Shown here in pieces: positions 22,982-32,594 of a stretch of DNA of 45,443 nt. Numbering within the stretch: the first letter of the stretch is position 1; each line of letters starts with the position of its first letter. A program made the translations under genes and the position numbers. Origin of the DNA: Fibrobacterota bacterium. GTDB lineage: Bacteria; Fibrobacterota; Fibrobacteria; UBA5070. Location: positions 1 to 45,443 of the forward strand of contig JAKPQQ010000126.1 in NCBI GenBank assembly GCA_029557215.1. Direction: 5' to 3'. The notes below the pieces were generated by a model. The model saw nothing but the letters and a program-made list of their open reading frames with translations, ran no database searches and was not told the origin of the DNA.

Positions 22982-24460
22982 TCAGAATCCGACCGACGCG
23001 GAAACGGACAGATCGGGTTGGACCGAAAGCTCCTTCACGCCGGGAGCGTCCACGAGGACCACTCCGGCGCCGGCATCCAGGCGGGCGCGACGGGCGAACC
23101 GGCACCAGGCGCTGGCCAGAAACCGGTACTGCGTCGTCACCGAGCCCGACAGCGGACCGCTTCGGCGTTCGTAGCCGGCCGCGTCCTCCCAGAGGCGGGC
23201 GTCACCCTGGTTGAGCCAATCGATCTCCAATCCCGCCCCTCTGCCGGAATCCGACGACATCCAGTCCAGATGCGTCCACAGGTCGACCGCGTCGGAACCG
23301 CGCCGGTAGGCCAGAGGCTGGTCGACCACCCAGGTGTCGACGAATCCCGGTTCGTCCTGTTGGCGGGCGTTGGACCGGTAGAGCCGACGCGACACGCCTT
23401 TAAGCAGCGGCACGCGGTGGTTGTTCAGGGTGGCGGAGGCGATCGTGAGGTCCACCGAGGAGCTCCAACCGCCCGTCGCGGTCTTCCAGGCCCCCTTCCA
23501 ACCGAGGTTCGATCCGTAGATGACGCGTGGATCGCCGCCATCCTCCTCTCCCACCGGAACCTGGACGTCCTCGAACAGCCCCTGGAGGTGGAACCTTCCG
23601 AGCGTTCCCGGATTCCAGATCGCCTGGACCGCGGTGGACACCTTGGAATAGCCGTCGCCGTAGTTGTCGTGCCAGACCACGAACGGCACCGCGTCGCGCC
23701 ACTGGGGCGCCTTGCCTCCGACCAGCAGCAGTTCGGCGATCGACAGCTCCCAATCCCCCAATCGGCACGCGAGGCGATGCAGGAACAGCGACTTGTAGGC
23801 CTCGTCGTAGATCCGTCCGCGCTGGTTGGAGATCGTGCGCGTCCTCTGGAGAGCCGTCTCGGATCCCGACTGCACCGAACCGTCGCCGCGGACTCCGCCC
23901 AGCCACGGATTCAGGCTGGAGAAGAACCAGTCGAACCTCCAGCGTCCCATGGGCATCTCCAGCAGGACCGCGTCGTGGACCAGATCCGAACCCAGGACCA
24001 CCCCGTAGGGGGACGGGGAAAAGGATTGGCGGAATCTGCCCGCCTTGACGCCGACGCCCCGGCCCGATCTCCAGGAGGCCCAGCCTTCGTAGGGGACGTT
24101 GATGTCCAGCTCGGAGACCGCGAGCACCGCGTTGGCGCCCGACGGATCCCGTCGCCACGCTTCGACGTCGCGGCGCAGCGGAAGGCTGGAAAAGACGACC
24201 AGGGAATCGATCCCGGCGCGCAGGTCCACCTGCGCCATCGCCGGCAACTCCTGCCACCGCCGCGCGGCTTCCGGGTCCAGGCGTCGCGCTTCCCAGTTCC
24301 CCGAGTACGACTCGAAACGCCCGAGGTCCGCCGGAGCCCATTCCCCGACCGGCCGGAAGGCCGCGGTGGCCCTGAAATCCGCGTGCAGGGAGACCGCTCC
24401 CGAATCAGAGGGAACGACGGCGAGAATGGCGGTCAGGATCTGTTGGATCACGTGTTGCAT
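22982..24460 (-). CDS. Predicted outer-membrane beta-barrel protein (Wzi-like?)
   Basis: The 492-residue product starts with a short hydrophobic leader (MQHVIQQILTAILAVVPSDS), ends in aromatic Phe (LSVSASVGF), and consists of alternating short amphipathic strands such as WRSGRGVGVKAGRFRQSF, FDWFFSSLNPWLGG and WSSSVDLTIASATL. This indicates an outer-membrane barrel. The GRFRQSFSPSPYGVVLGSDL region, followed by strands describing a passage rich in Trp/Arg, reminds me of capsule-assembly Wzi proteins, but I could not confirm that by alignment. A TATCTC box lies 9 nt upstream of the ATG. It is divergent from the YiiX-like gene with a 62-nt shared control region. Confidence 0.65.
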   Translation of the reverse strand: MQHVIQQILTAILAVVPSDSGAVSLHADFRATAAFRPVGEWAPADLGRFESYSGNWEARRLDPEAARRWQELPAMAQVDLRAGIDSLVVFSSLPLRRDVEAWRRDPSGANAVLAVSELDINVPYEGWASWRSGRGVGVKAGRFRQSFSPSPYGVVLGSDLVHDAVLLEMPMGRWRFDWFFSSLNPWLGGVRGDGSVQSGSETALQRTRTISNQRGRIYDEAYKSLFLHRLACRLGDWELSIAELLLVGGKAPQWRDAVPFVVWHDNYGDGYSKVSTAVQAIWNPGTLGRFHLQGLFEDVQVPVGEEDGGDPRVIYGSNLGWKGAWKTATGGWSSSVDLTIASATLNNHRVPLLKGVSRRLYRSNARQQDEPGFVDTWVVDQPLAYRRGSDAVDLWTHLDWMSSDSGRGAGLEIDWLNQGDARLWEDAAGYERRSGPLSGSVTTQYRFLASAWCRFARRARLDAGAGVVLVDAPGVKELSVQPDLSVSASVGF

Positions 24461-24522
24461 CCGCGACAGGAGATAGAAACCATCTGGCTCCGTCCGCGCT
24501 TCGAAGGTATCATGGATCCATC

Positions 24523-25320
24523 ATGTCCGGCTTCTACGACCAACTGGTGACGATTTTCGGCGACATCAAGGTGTTCAAGCACCCTCTTTGGCTGGCCTAC
24601 GATCCAGGCTCCTACAGGGTGCGCGGCCCCGAATGCAGGAAAGTCTCGGAACTCCTCGAGCCCGGGGACATCCTCCTGCGCCACTACGACGGGTACCTGG
24701 ACAACATGTTCATCCCGGGGGTGTTCTCCCACGCCGGCCTGTACCTGGGACCGGTGACGGAAACCGACCGCGCCAAGATCCCCGGAACAGGCGTGGCGTC
24801 CCGGGCCTTCGAAGCCGGAACCTGCCAGGTCGTCCACAGCACCGCCCAAGGAGTGCATCTGGAGGATGTGTTGACGTTCCTGCGCTGCGACGAGGTCGCC
24901 GTGGTCAGGTTGCCGGATGCACTCTCCAGCCTCCGGGAGGTTTCGGTGCAGGATCCCGGAAGTCTCCATCCATCCGAGCAGGCCCTGCGCGAGCGGCTGG
25001 CCCGGAACGAACCCGTTTCGCGGCAGGAGGCCTTCGCCGTCGCGCGCGACCTGGCCTTGGGGGGACTCGGAACCGAATACGACTTCGCCTTCGATTTCAA
25101 GAACGGTCACCGGATGAGCTGCACGGAATTCGTCCTGCACTGCTACCGGTCCGTGAACTCCGCCCTTGGGGTGGTCCCGCACGGCGAGTCGTTCTTTGGC
25201 GGTTTGGTGCGCAAGGATGTGATCCGCCCCGACGCCTACGTCGCAAGCCCGTTTCGACTGATCCACGTGTCGGAATCGCTCAAGCCGAAGCTCCGGCACG
25301 CCCGACTCCCCACCCTCTGA
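24523..25320 (+). CDS. YiiX/YebB-like permuted papain-fold (NlpC/P60 superfamily) hydrolase
   Basis: The 265-residue protein has no clear signal peptide. It carries EPGDILLRHY, FIPGVFSHAGLYLG (His70) and, late in the chain, HRMSCTEFVLHCY (Cys200). This order, His before Cys, is that of circularly permuted NlpC/P60 enzymes such as YiiX and YebB/C92 peptidases, which act on peptide or acyl bonds in lipids or peptidoglycan. The SCTEFVLHCY motif agrees with the YCSELV-like nucleophile of that family. TATCAT (24508-24513) is 9 nt upstream of the ATG and I see no Shine-Dalgarno. The substrate is unknown. Confidence 0.78.
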   Translation: MSGFYDQLVTIFGDIKVFKHPLWLAYDPGSYRVRGPECRKVSELLEPGDILLRHYDGYLDNMFIPGVFSHAGLYLGPVTETDRAKIPGTGVASRAFEAGTCQVVHSTAQGVHLEDVLTFLRCDEVAVVRLPDALSSLREVSVQDPGSLHPSEQALRERLARNEPVSRQEAFAVARDLALGGLGTEYDFAFDFKNGHRMSCTEFVLHCYRSVNSALGVVPHGESFFGGLVRKDVIRPDAYVASPFRLIHVSESLKPKLRHARLPTL

Positions 25321-25448
25321 TGCACCCCCGGAACCCCGCAGGAAGCCCCCTGCACGGATGGCCCCATCAGCCGAATTGATCTGCTGCGCAGCGACTGGCA
25401 CGTTCCATGCTTGCCCTGGCATCCGTATCCCTTCCACGGAGATTTTCG

Positions 25449-28400
25449 ATGAAAGATTCGCACGAGCATTCCAGCGCATGGTCGGTGAAGGGATTCCCTT
25501 CCTTCATCGCCATCGCGTTCCTGAACGCATTCAACGACATCGGCCTGAAGATCCTCCTGATCGATGCGGTCCAGAAGGCATTGCCCGCCGGACCCGAGAT
25601 GATCCGTTACCAGTCGTTCCTGCAGGCGTTGATCCTGATCCCCTTCGTCGCCTTCTTCACGCCATCGGGCTACCTCTCGGACAAATGGGCGAAAGATTCC
25701 GTCATCCGCTGGTCGGCCTTCGCTGGAATCCCGCTTTCCGCCATGCTCGTGGTGTTCTTCTACATGGGCTCCTGGACCGGCGTCGTGGCCTCCTTGTTCG
25801 TGATCTGCATCCAGTCGGCGCTGTACTCGCCTTCCAAGTACGGCTTCGTGAAGGAGCTGGTCGGAGCGCGGCTGATCGCCTCGGCCAACGCCGCCGTGCA
25901 AGGGGTCACGATCGTCGCCATCCTGCTGGCTTCGCTCGCCTACTCCTTCGTGTTCGAACAGCTCTACATCCCGGGCACCAAGGATCTCGGGGAGATCGTG
26001 CACCAGGTCCGGTGGGCCGGCTGGGGCATCGTCGCCGGATTTCTCGTCGAATGGTACTTCGCGCTGCGCGTCCCTCGCATCGGCAAGATAGACCCGACCC
26101 TCTCCTTCTCGTTCGCGAAGTACGCCACCGGTCGCTACCTGAAGGAAAACCTCGCCGACGCCTGGAAAAACGTCGTGATCCGCCAGTCGATCATCGGCCT
26201 TTCCGTGTTCTTCGCGGTGAACCAGGTGCTGATCGCCAACCTCGGCTCCTACATGAAGGAGACCAGCGGCGAGGAAAACACCCTGGTGATCAACGCGATC
26301 CTGGCGGCCGCGGCCATCGGCATCGCCGTGGGAGCCGCCTACGCGGCGAAGCTCTCCAAGGACTTCATCGAAACGGGACTCGTCCCGACCGGTGCGGCGG
26401 GAATCTCCGTCCTGTTGTTCGTGCTTCCGCACGTCGTCCATCCGGTCCTCCTGGGCACTCTGTTCTTCGGGTTCGGGTTCTTCGGCGGCATGTTCCTGAT
26501 CCCGCTTTCCTCCCTGATCCAGTTCCACACGCGCGAAAACACCGCCGGACACATCCTGGCATCCAACAACCTCGCGCAGAACATCTGCATGCTGGTGTTC
26601 CTGGCGGTCCCGGTGTATCTCACCGAGATCGGGATCCCCCAGCGCGCGGTGTTCTTCGGTCTCGGGTTCATCGCCCTCGCCGGTTCCATCTGGGCCATTC
26701 TTCTGCTCCCACAGTCCATGCTGCGCATGATCGTGAAAGGACTGTTTTCCAGCCGCTACTCCCTCCACGTGGTGGGGCTCGACAACCTCCCCTCGGAAAA
26801 GGGCCTCCTGTTCCTGGGCAACCACATCTCGTTCCTGGACTGGGCCTTCCTGCAGATGGCCTGCCCCCGGCCCATCCGGTTCGTGATGCACCGGACCTAC
26901 TACGAGAAGTGGTACCTCAAGTGGATCCTCGATCGCCTCGGCATCATTCCGATCTCGTCGGGCGGCGCCGCGTCCGCGCTGGGCGAAGTGAAGAAGGCCC
27001 TGGAAGCCGGCCACGCGGTGGCCCTGTTCCCCGAAGGCCACCTCACCCGCAACGGACATCTTTCCAGCTTCCGTTCGGGGTTCGAGAAGGCGCTCGCGGG
27101 AACCGGCGCGACGGTGGTCCCCTTCTACCTGCAGGGACTGTGGGGAAGCATCTACAGCCACGCGTCGGGAGGCTACCGGCAGGCCGTGCGCAGCCTGGAT
27201 TCGCGCCGCGTCACGGTGGCGTTCGGCAAGCCCATGCCGGATTCCGTCGACGCCGCCACGGTCAAGCGCGCCGTCCAGGAACTGTCGATCGAAGCCTGGG
27301 AATCCCACATTTCCACGATGCGGCCGTTGGCGTCCACCTGGATCCGCACCGCAAAGCGCGTGGGATCGTCGGCCGCCGTGTTCGGGCATGACGGACAGGA
27401 TCTATCTGGAACCAGGCTCCTGGGGGCGGTGCTCGCCTTCTCCAGGAAGCTCGAGGAGATCTGCGAAGGCCAGGATCGCGTGGGCATCCTGCTCCCGCCT
27501 TCCAGCGCGGGGGTGATCGCCAACCTCGCGTGCATGGTCCGCGGCAAGACGGTGGTGAACCTCAACTACACCCAGCCGGGAGAAACCCTCGCGGCCTGCG
27601 CGAAGCGGGCCGGGCTGCGCACCGTGCTGACTTCCAGGCAGTTCGAGACCAAGCTCTCCGCCAAGGGGTTCGATGTCTCGTCCCTGTCGCAGGCCGCGAC
27701 CCTGGTGCGCATGGAGGACGTGAAGGAATCCATTTCGAAGTTCGAGTTCGTCCGGCAGGTGCTCCGCGCCAAGCTGCTTCCCGGCTGGTGGCTGGACCTG
27801 GTCTCGGCCAGGAAGGTGAAGCTTTCCGACACCGCCGCGATCCTGTTCAGCTCGGGGTCGGAGGGAATCCCCAAGGGCGTGGAGCTGTCTCACTTCAACA
27901 TGGTCGGGAACATGCGCCAGACGAGTTCCGTCCTGAACCCGGCCGAGGACGACATCATCCTGGCGACGCTTCCGCTGTTCCACGCGTTCGGACTCACCAT
28001 CACCACGCTGATGCCCCTCATCGAAGGCATCCCCATCGTGACCCAGCCCGACCCGACCGACGCCCGCGCGGTGGGACGCCTGTGCGCGCAGCACCGCGTG
28101 ACCATCCTGTGCGGCACCAGCACTTTCCTGCGCATGTACACGCAGAGCAAGTCGGTGCATCCTCTCATGTTCCAGAACCTGCGCATGGTGGTTGCCGGCG
28201 CAGAAAAGCTCCGCCCCGAAGTCCGCACGGGCTTCAAGGAGAAGTTCGGACTGGACATCTTCGAGGGCTACGGCACCACCGAGACGACGCCCGTCGCGAG
28301 CGTGAACATCCCCGATGTCCTGCTGGACGACTGGACGTCGGTGCAGGTGGGCAACAAGCCGGGCACGGTGGGCCAACCGCTTCCGGGCAGCCAGTTCCGG

Positions 28401-28946
28401 ATCGTGGACCCAGAAACCCTCGCCGACCTCCCGGTGGGCGAAGCCGGCCTGGTCCTGGTGGGCGGATCGCAGATCATGAAGGGCTACCTGGACGACGAGG
28501 CCAAGACGTCGGAATCCGTCATCAAGCTCGATGGCAAGCGCTGGTACCGCTCCGGCGACAAGGGCAGGATCGACGCCGACGGATTCCTGCAGATCGTGGA
28601 CCGGTATTCGCGGTTCGCCAAGGTGGGCGGCGAGATGGTGGGCCTGGGCGCCGTGGAGCTGGCCCTGGCGGAATCGGGAGCGCTTTCGCCATGCGAATTC
28701 CTGGCCACCGCCGTGCCGGATCCGGGAAAGGGCGAGCGCATCGCGCTGCTTTACGCGGTTCCCGCGGGCACCCCTGCGCCGACCCCCGAGGAAATCAAGG
28801 ACAAGATTCGGCAATCCGGATTGCCTGCATTGCAGCAACCTTCGATGGCGTTCCCGGTCGCCGAACTCCCGCGCCTGGGTTCGGGCAAGGCGGACTACAG
28901 CAAGGCCAAGAGCCTCGCGCGGGAAATGGCCGAAGCCGAGGCCTGA
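25449..28946 (+). CDS. aas: Trifunctional LplT-Aas: lysophospholipid transporter / acyltransferase / acyl-ACP synthetase
   Basis: The 1165-residue protein fuses three modules. Residues 1-415 are an MFS-type transporter (LplT-like, AFLNAFNDIGLKILL at the start). About 430-640 is a PlsC acyltransferase with the NHxxxxD motif GNHISFLDWAF (His459, Asp464) and FPEGHLTRNG. About 640-1160 is an AMP-binding acyl-activating domain with LFSSGSEGIPKGVELSH, EGYGTTETTP and YRSGDKGRIDADGF. Together these import lyso-phosphatidylethanolamine across the inner membrane and re-acylate it, a repair cycle split between LplT and Aas in E. coli. ATG 25449 is preceded by ACGGAG at 8-nt spacing. The upstream 128 nt hold no gene; TATCCC near 25420 could be part of a promoter. 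Confidence 0.92.
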   Translation: MKDSHEHSSAWSVKGFPSFIAIAFLNAFNDIGLKILLIDAVQKALPAGPEMIRYQSFLQALILIPFVAFFTPSGYLSDKWAKDSVIRWSAFAGIPLSAMLVVFFYMGSWTGVVASLFVICIQSALYSPSKYGFVKELVGARLIASANAAVQGVTIVAILLASLAYSFVFEQLYIPGTKDLGEIVHQVRWAGWGIVAGFLVEWYFALRVPRIGKIDPTLSFSFAKYATGRYLKENLADAWKNVVIRQSIIGLSVFFAVNQVLIANLGSYMKETSGEENTLVINAILAAAAIGIAVGAAYAAKLSKDFIETGLVPTGAAGISVLLFVLPHVVHPVLLGTLFFGFGFFGGMFLIPLSSLIQFHTRENTAGHILASNNLAQNICMLVFLAVPVYLTEIGIPQRAVFFGLGFIALAGSIWAILLLPQSMLRMIVKGLFSSRYSLHVVGLDNLPSEKGLLFLGNHISFLDWAFLQMACPRPIRFVMHRTYYEKWYLKWILDRLGIIPISSGGAASALGEVKKALEAGHAVALFPEGHLTRNGHLSSFRSGFEKALAGTGATVVPFYLQGLWGSIYSHASGGYRQAVRSLDSRRVTVAFGKPMPDSVDAATVKRAVQELSIEAWESHISTMRPLASTWIRTAKRVGSSAAVFGHDGQDLSGTRLLGAVLAFSRKLEEICEGQDRVGILLPPSSAGVIANLACMVRGKTVVNLNYTQPGETLAACAKRAGLRTVLTSRQFETKLSAKGFDVSSLSQAATLVRMEDVKESISKFEFVRQVLRAKLLPGWWLDLVSARKVKLSDTAAILFSSGSEGIPKGVELSHFNMVGNMRQTSSVLNPAEDDIILATLPLFHAFGLTITTLMPLIEGIPIVTQPDPTDARAVGRLCAQHRVTILCGTSTFLRMYTQSKSVHPLMFQNLRMVVAGAEKLRPEVRTGFKEKFGLDIFEGYGTTETTPVASVNIPDVLLDDWTSVQVGNKPGTVGQPLPGSQFRIVDPETLADLPVGEAGLVLVGGSQIMKGYLDDEAKTSESVIKLDGKRWYRSGDKGRIDADGFLQIVDRYSRFAKVGGEMVGLGAVELALAESGALSPCEFLATAVPDPGKGERIALLYAVPAGTPAPTPEEIKDKIRQSGLPALQQPSMAFPVAELPRLGSGKADYSKAKSLAREMAEAEA

Positions 28947-28959
28947 TCGATGGGACTTT

Positions 28960-28984
28960 GGCGAGCGGACGCGCTTCGCTCGCC
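28960..28984. terminator. Bidirectional terminator hairpin
   Basis: GGCGAGCG-GACGCGCTT-CGCTCGCC is an 8-bp perfect stem between the convergent stop codons at 28946 and 28998, followed on the plus strand by TTGTCC. This position and symmetry fit a shared terminator. Confidence 0.65.
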
Positions 28985-28997
28985 TTGTCCATGGACG

Positions 28998-30716
28998 TCA
29001 GTGCTGGCTGGTTTGTTTCGCGCCGTAGCGTTCCAGAGCGTGTTCGGCCATGGAATTCGACAATTCCTGTTCGGCTCGGAAGATCCTTCCGAGCTTCTCC
29101 TTTTCCAGGAACCCGGCTTCTTCCCGGCTTTCGGCCCGCAGGGCGATCTCGATGCGCGGATTCAGGGTCCTGGCGATCTGGACCATCTGGCGCAGATCGA
29201 CGGGATCCGACGTCGCCACCAGGAGCATCCCCGCCTTGGCGATGTGCGCCTGGACCAGCACCATGGGATCCGACGGCTCGCCGGACACGGCCGGATCGCC
29301 GTTGCGCCGCAGTTCCTCGACCAGCTCGCGGTTGGAGTCGACCACCACGCAGCGGATGCCCCGCTCCTTGAGCACCGCGTGGATCCGCTTGCCCACACCT
29401 CCGTAGCCCACCAGGACCACCTGCCCCGAAAGGAACTTGTGGTCGGTGGAATACGGCAGCATGGCCAGCGGGTCGGCCGGACGCTCCAGCACGCGGGCGA
29501 TCCGGGACCGCTTGCGGATCCATTTGATCAAGGGGCCCGACGCCCGGAACATCAACGGATTCAGCGCGATGGAAAGCAGCGCTCCCCCCAGCACCAGGCT
29601 CTGCTCGTACGCCCCCACGATCCCGATCGAGCATCCCAGCCCCATGAGGACGAAGGAGAACTCCCCGATCTGGGCGGTTCCCGCCCCGACGGTCAACGCG
29701 GTATTCAGGGGGTACCTGAAAGCAAGGACGATCGCCGCCGTGACCAGGCTGTTGAACAGCATGATCAACGCCAGGACGGCGAGGATCTGGAACGGATGCT
29801 GGACGAGCACCCTTGGGTCGAACAACATCCCCACCGACACGAAGAAGAGGACGGAGAACGCGTCGCGCAAAGGAAGCGATTCTTCCGCCGCCCGGTGGCT
29901 GAGGTCGGATTCGCGAAGCACCATGCCCGCGAAGAAGGCTCCCAGCGCGAACGACACGCCAAAGAGCTTGGATGCCTCGAAAGCGATGCCGACCGCGATC
30001 GCGACCACGCACAGGGTGAACAGCTCGCGGGAACCCGTCTTGGCCACCTGCCAAAGGATCCAGGGGAACAGTTTCCGTCCGAACAGGAGCATGAGCGCGA
30101 TGAACGCCACGGCCAAGGCGAGCGTCGAGGCCGTGGAGGAAAGCGAAAAACCGCCCCCGTCGCCGGAAAGGCTCCTGGCCGTCGGCGGAAGCAGCACCAG
30201 CACCAGCACCATGGCGAGATCTTCCACCACCAGCCATCCCACGGCGATCCGACCGTTGGTGGTCTCCAGGATGCCTCTCGATTCCAGGATCTTGATCAGG
30301 ACCACGGTCGACGCCACCGACAAGGACAACCCGAACACCAGCGACGCGGCATCGTCCCAGCCCCACAATCGGGCCAGCGACCAACCCGCGACCGTCGATG
30401 CGGCCATCTGCAGCATCGCGCCGGGAAGCGCGATCTTGCGCACCTGCCCCAGATCGTCGATGGAAAAATGCAGTCCCACACCGAACATGAGCAGCATCAC
30501 GCCGACCTCGGCCAACTGCCCCGCCATTTCCACATCGGCGATGTAGCCCGACATGGCCGGTCCCAGGAGAGTGCCCGCGACCAGGTACCCGACCAGAGGC
30601 GGGAGACGGATCTTGGCGGCGAGGAACCCGAAGACGAGCGCCAACCCCAATGCGGCGGCGATGGTGGTGACGAGCGTGATTTCGTGTGGCAAGGCCTGCA
30701 TCCCCCGGCGACGCAT
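28998..30716 (-). CDS. ybaL: YbaL-type cation:proton antiporter (CPA2 family) with TrkA-N domain
   Basis: The 572-residue inner-membrane protein aligns well by eye with E. coli YbaL. Shared segments are LPPLVGYLVAGTLLGP, LMFGVGLHFSIDDL, FGLSLSVASTVVLIKILE, IAVGWLVVEDLAMVLVLVLL, GSRELFTL, FGVSFALGAFFAGMVL and LPLRDAFSVLFFVSVGMLFD. About twelve membrane segments are followed by a C-terminal RCK/TrkA-N domain beginning VVLVGYGGVGKRIHAVL (about residues 425-545) that senses NAD(H) or nucleotides. It exchanges K+ (or other cations) for H+. The ATG at 30716 was kept over the ATG at 30701, which has no proper spacing to a Shine-Dalgarno. The 131 nt upstream contain no gene; TAGATC at 30750-30755 (minus) could be a -10. 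Confidence 0.9.
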   Translation of the reverse strand: MRRRGMQALPHEITLVTTIAAALGLALVFGFLAAKIRLPPLVGYLVAGTLLGPAMSGYIADVEMAGQLAEVGVMLLMFGVGLHFSIDDLGQVRKIALPGAMLQMAASTVAGWSLARLWGWDDAASLVFGLSLSVASTVVLIKILESRGILETTNGRIAVGWLVVEDLAMVLVLVLLPPTARSLSGDGGGFSLSSTASTLALAVAFIALMLLFGRKLFPWILWQVAKTGSRELFTLCVVAIAVGIAFEASKLFGVSFALGAFFAGMVLRESDLSHRAAEESLPLRDAFSVLFFVSVGMLFDPRVLVQHPFQILAVLALIMLFNSLVTAAIVLAFRYPLNTALTVGAGTAQIGEFSFVLMGLGCSIGIVGAYEQSLVLGGALLSIALNPLMFRASGPLIKWIRKRSRIARVLERPADPLAMLPYSTDHKFLSGQVVLVGYGGVGKRIHAVLKERGIRCVVVDSNRELVEELRRNGDPAVSGEPSDPMVLVQAHIAKAGMLLVATSDPVDLRQMVQIARTLNPRIEIALRAESREEAGFLEKEKLGRIFRAEQELSNSMAEHALERYGAKQTSQH

Positions 30717-30847
30717 GGAGTTCCATCCACGATCCGTTTCGACGAGGCGGATCTAGTCGCGATTAGGAGGGAAAGGATACTTGCACGTGAGCTCTCTGTT
30801 GCGCATCAAATCAAGAATGTGGCAAGCCCGGTCTCACCATCACCCCC

Positions 30848-31813
30848 TCAGAACCACCGCCCCAGCGTGACGCCGGCGGTGGATTTGCCGCTCAGGGCGT
30901 CGAGCTGGACCTGGGCGCCGAGCTCCCAGTCGTAGAGGTAGCGCGCCTTCGCGCCGCCTCCCAGCGGATCGACGACCCCGCGGATCCAGGTGGGGTCGCG
31001 GTCGGCGAGCCAGGGCCGGAATCGCAGCGAGGTCCCCACCGCCAGGCCCAATCCGGAGCGGATCCATTTGCGCTGGCCGGAATCCGCCGCGAGGGTCGAT
31101 GCCGATTTCCGGTAGAGGGTGCTTCCCTGCACGCGGAACGCCAACGCCTGGCTGAAGGTCTTCTCGGCCGCGACCTGCAGGCCGAACTCGCGATCTTCAT
31201 GCAACGGGATGGACGCCCCGAGTCCCCACTGCAGCCCGCCGTCCCGCACCTGGCCGATTCCCAGGTCAAGCGTCGGATCCCGCTGCACGCCGGAGTCGAC
31301 ATCGAGCAGGAACACCTCGCTGGTCGCGACGGAAAGGTGAGTCGCCCCGAGCTTCACGCGGGTCGAAAGGTCGCTCCAGATCGCGCTGCGCTTGGAACCC
31401 GCCACGTCGACGTCGCGGGCACGCTGGCGCACGAGATCGGCCCCCAAGGCGAGATCGAAGCCCCCGAAATCCAATCCCAGCTGCGAGAGCGCGATGCCGG
31501 TCCCCATCTCGAAGCGGCTTCGACGCAGCGAAGCGAGAGGATCTTCCGTCTGGGGGTCGCGAAGATCCAGATCGGAGCCCGCGTAGGACAACCGGAGATG
31601 CGGCGCGGTCACGGCCAATCCGTACATCGCTCCGGTGCCGCCCAGGAGGGCGACGCGTCCTTCCGAAGCCCAGCTCGCGACGGCGGAATGGGATGCCACG
31701 GGAGCGACGGGCAAGGCCTGGAATCCCGCGAATCCGGAGACCGGCTCCCGGAGGCTGGTGGCGGCCAACGCGGACACCGCCGCGAGAAGGCATGCGGCAA
31801 GGGGGCGGTTCAT
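30848..31813 (-). CDS. Predicted outer-membrane protein, last gene of the CsgG/PEGA operon
   Basis: The 321-residue protein has a signal peptide (MNRPLAACLLAAVSALAATS) and many alternating strands, and ends in Trp-Phe (TLGRWF), typical of outer-membrane beta-barrels. The middle part (LGLDFGGFDLALGADLV, WGLGASIPLHEDREFGLQVA) reads like transmembrane beta hairpins. I do not recognise the family. The start overlaps the stop of the preceding gene (ATGA, 31810-31813), indicating coupling with the next envelope protein. Confidence 0.7.
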   Translation of the reverse strand: MNRPLAACLLAAVSALAATSLREPVSGFAGFQALPVAPVASHSAVASWASEGRVALLGGTGAMYGLAVTAPHLRLSYAGSDLDLRDPQTEDPLASLRRSRFEMGTGIALSQLGLDFGGFDLALGADLVRQRARDVDVAGSKRSAIWSDLSTRVKLGATHLSVATSEVFLLDVDSGVQRDPTLDLGIGQVRDGGLQWGLGASIPLHEDREFGLQVAAEKTFSQALAFRVQGSTLYRKSASTLAADSGQRKWIRSGLGLAVGTSLRFRPWLADRDPTWIRGVVDPLGGGAKARYLYDWELGAQVQLDALSGKSTAGVTLGRWF

Positions 31814-32580
31814 GGCTTCGTCTCCGGGGATTTGGGCGCGATCTTCACGCCGTCGAAGTTCCAGGAAAGCTGCAGGTGCGACTTCCCGTCGCGGTTCTGC
31901 CTGTGGTCCGGAGCGGCATAGCCCCGGTCGCGGCGGTGGAACACGCGGAAGGTCAGATTCCGACCGACATCGGTGGAGACCCCCAGGGACCAGAACGCCT
32001 CGGCGGATTCGCCCAGCGTGCGGGTGGACCCCCCGTAGGCCGCGTCGGAAAGGATGGAAACCGGAAGACGGTTTCCGTCAAGGTCGCACAGGTCGAGCTT
32101 CGCTCCGCCGAACACGTGGAACGTCTTGATCGGAGTGCCCATTCCCGCCGTGAACGAAGGCGACAGCACGGGAAGCTTGAGCCGCCAGGTCACGGCTCCG
32201 TAGGCGCCGTAGGGCATCGAGAACCCCACCGCGTAGGACCATGCCTGCCAGGTCGATTCGTCGCGGTCGAGCACGTACTTGAGCGACGGAACGACGGGAA
32301 ACGCGGAAGTCGTGCGCGCGCGGAATCCGTTGGAATCGTTTTCCACGAACGCCCAGGTGTTCGACAACGCGACTTCCAGGCGGTCGTCGAGCCACGTGCC
32401 GCGAAGCGCCGTGTGCCAGCTGGGGTCGCCGTCCATGGATCCACCCAGCGAGAACCCGAAGCGCCGCTCCTCGGCGACGTCGCCGGAGGGGACGAACTGC
32501 AGACCTGTGGCCCCGTACACGGATGTTTCGGCGTTGGCCGCGACCACCGCCAGGGAAAGCGTCGCGAAGAGGCGTTTCAT
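31810..32580 (-). CDS. Predicted outer-membrane / envelope protein of unknown family
   Basis: This 256-residue product has a signal peptide (MKRLFATLSLAVVAANAETS) and strands such as FGFSLGGSMDGDPSWHTALRG, YAVGFSMPYGAYGAVTWRLK and LTFRVFHRRDRGYA, consistent with a small beta-barrel. AGGAAGG lies upstream of the ATG. It sits 14 nt after the CsgG/PEGA gene and overlaps the following gene, so the three form one operon. Confidence 0.7.
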   Translation of the reverse strand: MKRLFATLSLAVVAANAETSVYGATGLQFVPSGDVAEERRFGFSLGGSMDGDPSWHTALRGTWLDDRLEVALSNTWAFVENDSNGFRARTTSAFPVVPSLKYVLDRDESTWQAWSYAVGFSMPYGAYGAVTWRLKLPVLSPSFTAGMGTPIKTFHVFGGAKLDLCDLDGNRLPVSILSDAAYGGSTRTLGESAEAFWSLGVSTDVGRNLTFRVFHRRDRGYAAPDHRQNRDGKSHLQLSWNFDGVKIAPKSPETKP

Positions 32581-32594
32581 TTCTTGTCCCTTCC

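Noticed and set aside
25236..27389. 717-codon minus-strand frame opposite the LplT-Aas gene
   Set aside because: Charged low-complexity translation (many Asp/Glu/His/Gly), no domain, fully covered by a well-supported plus-strand gene.
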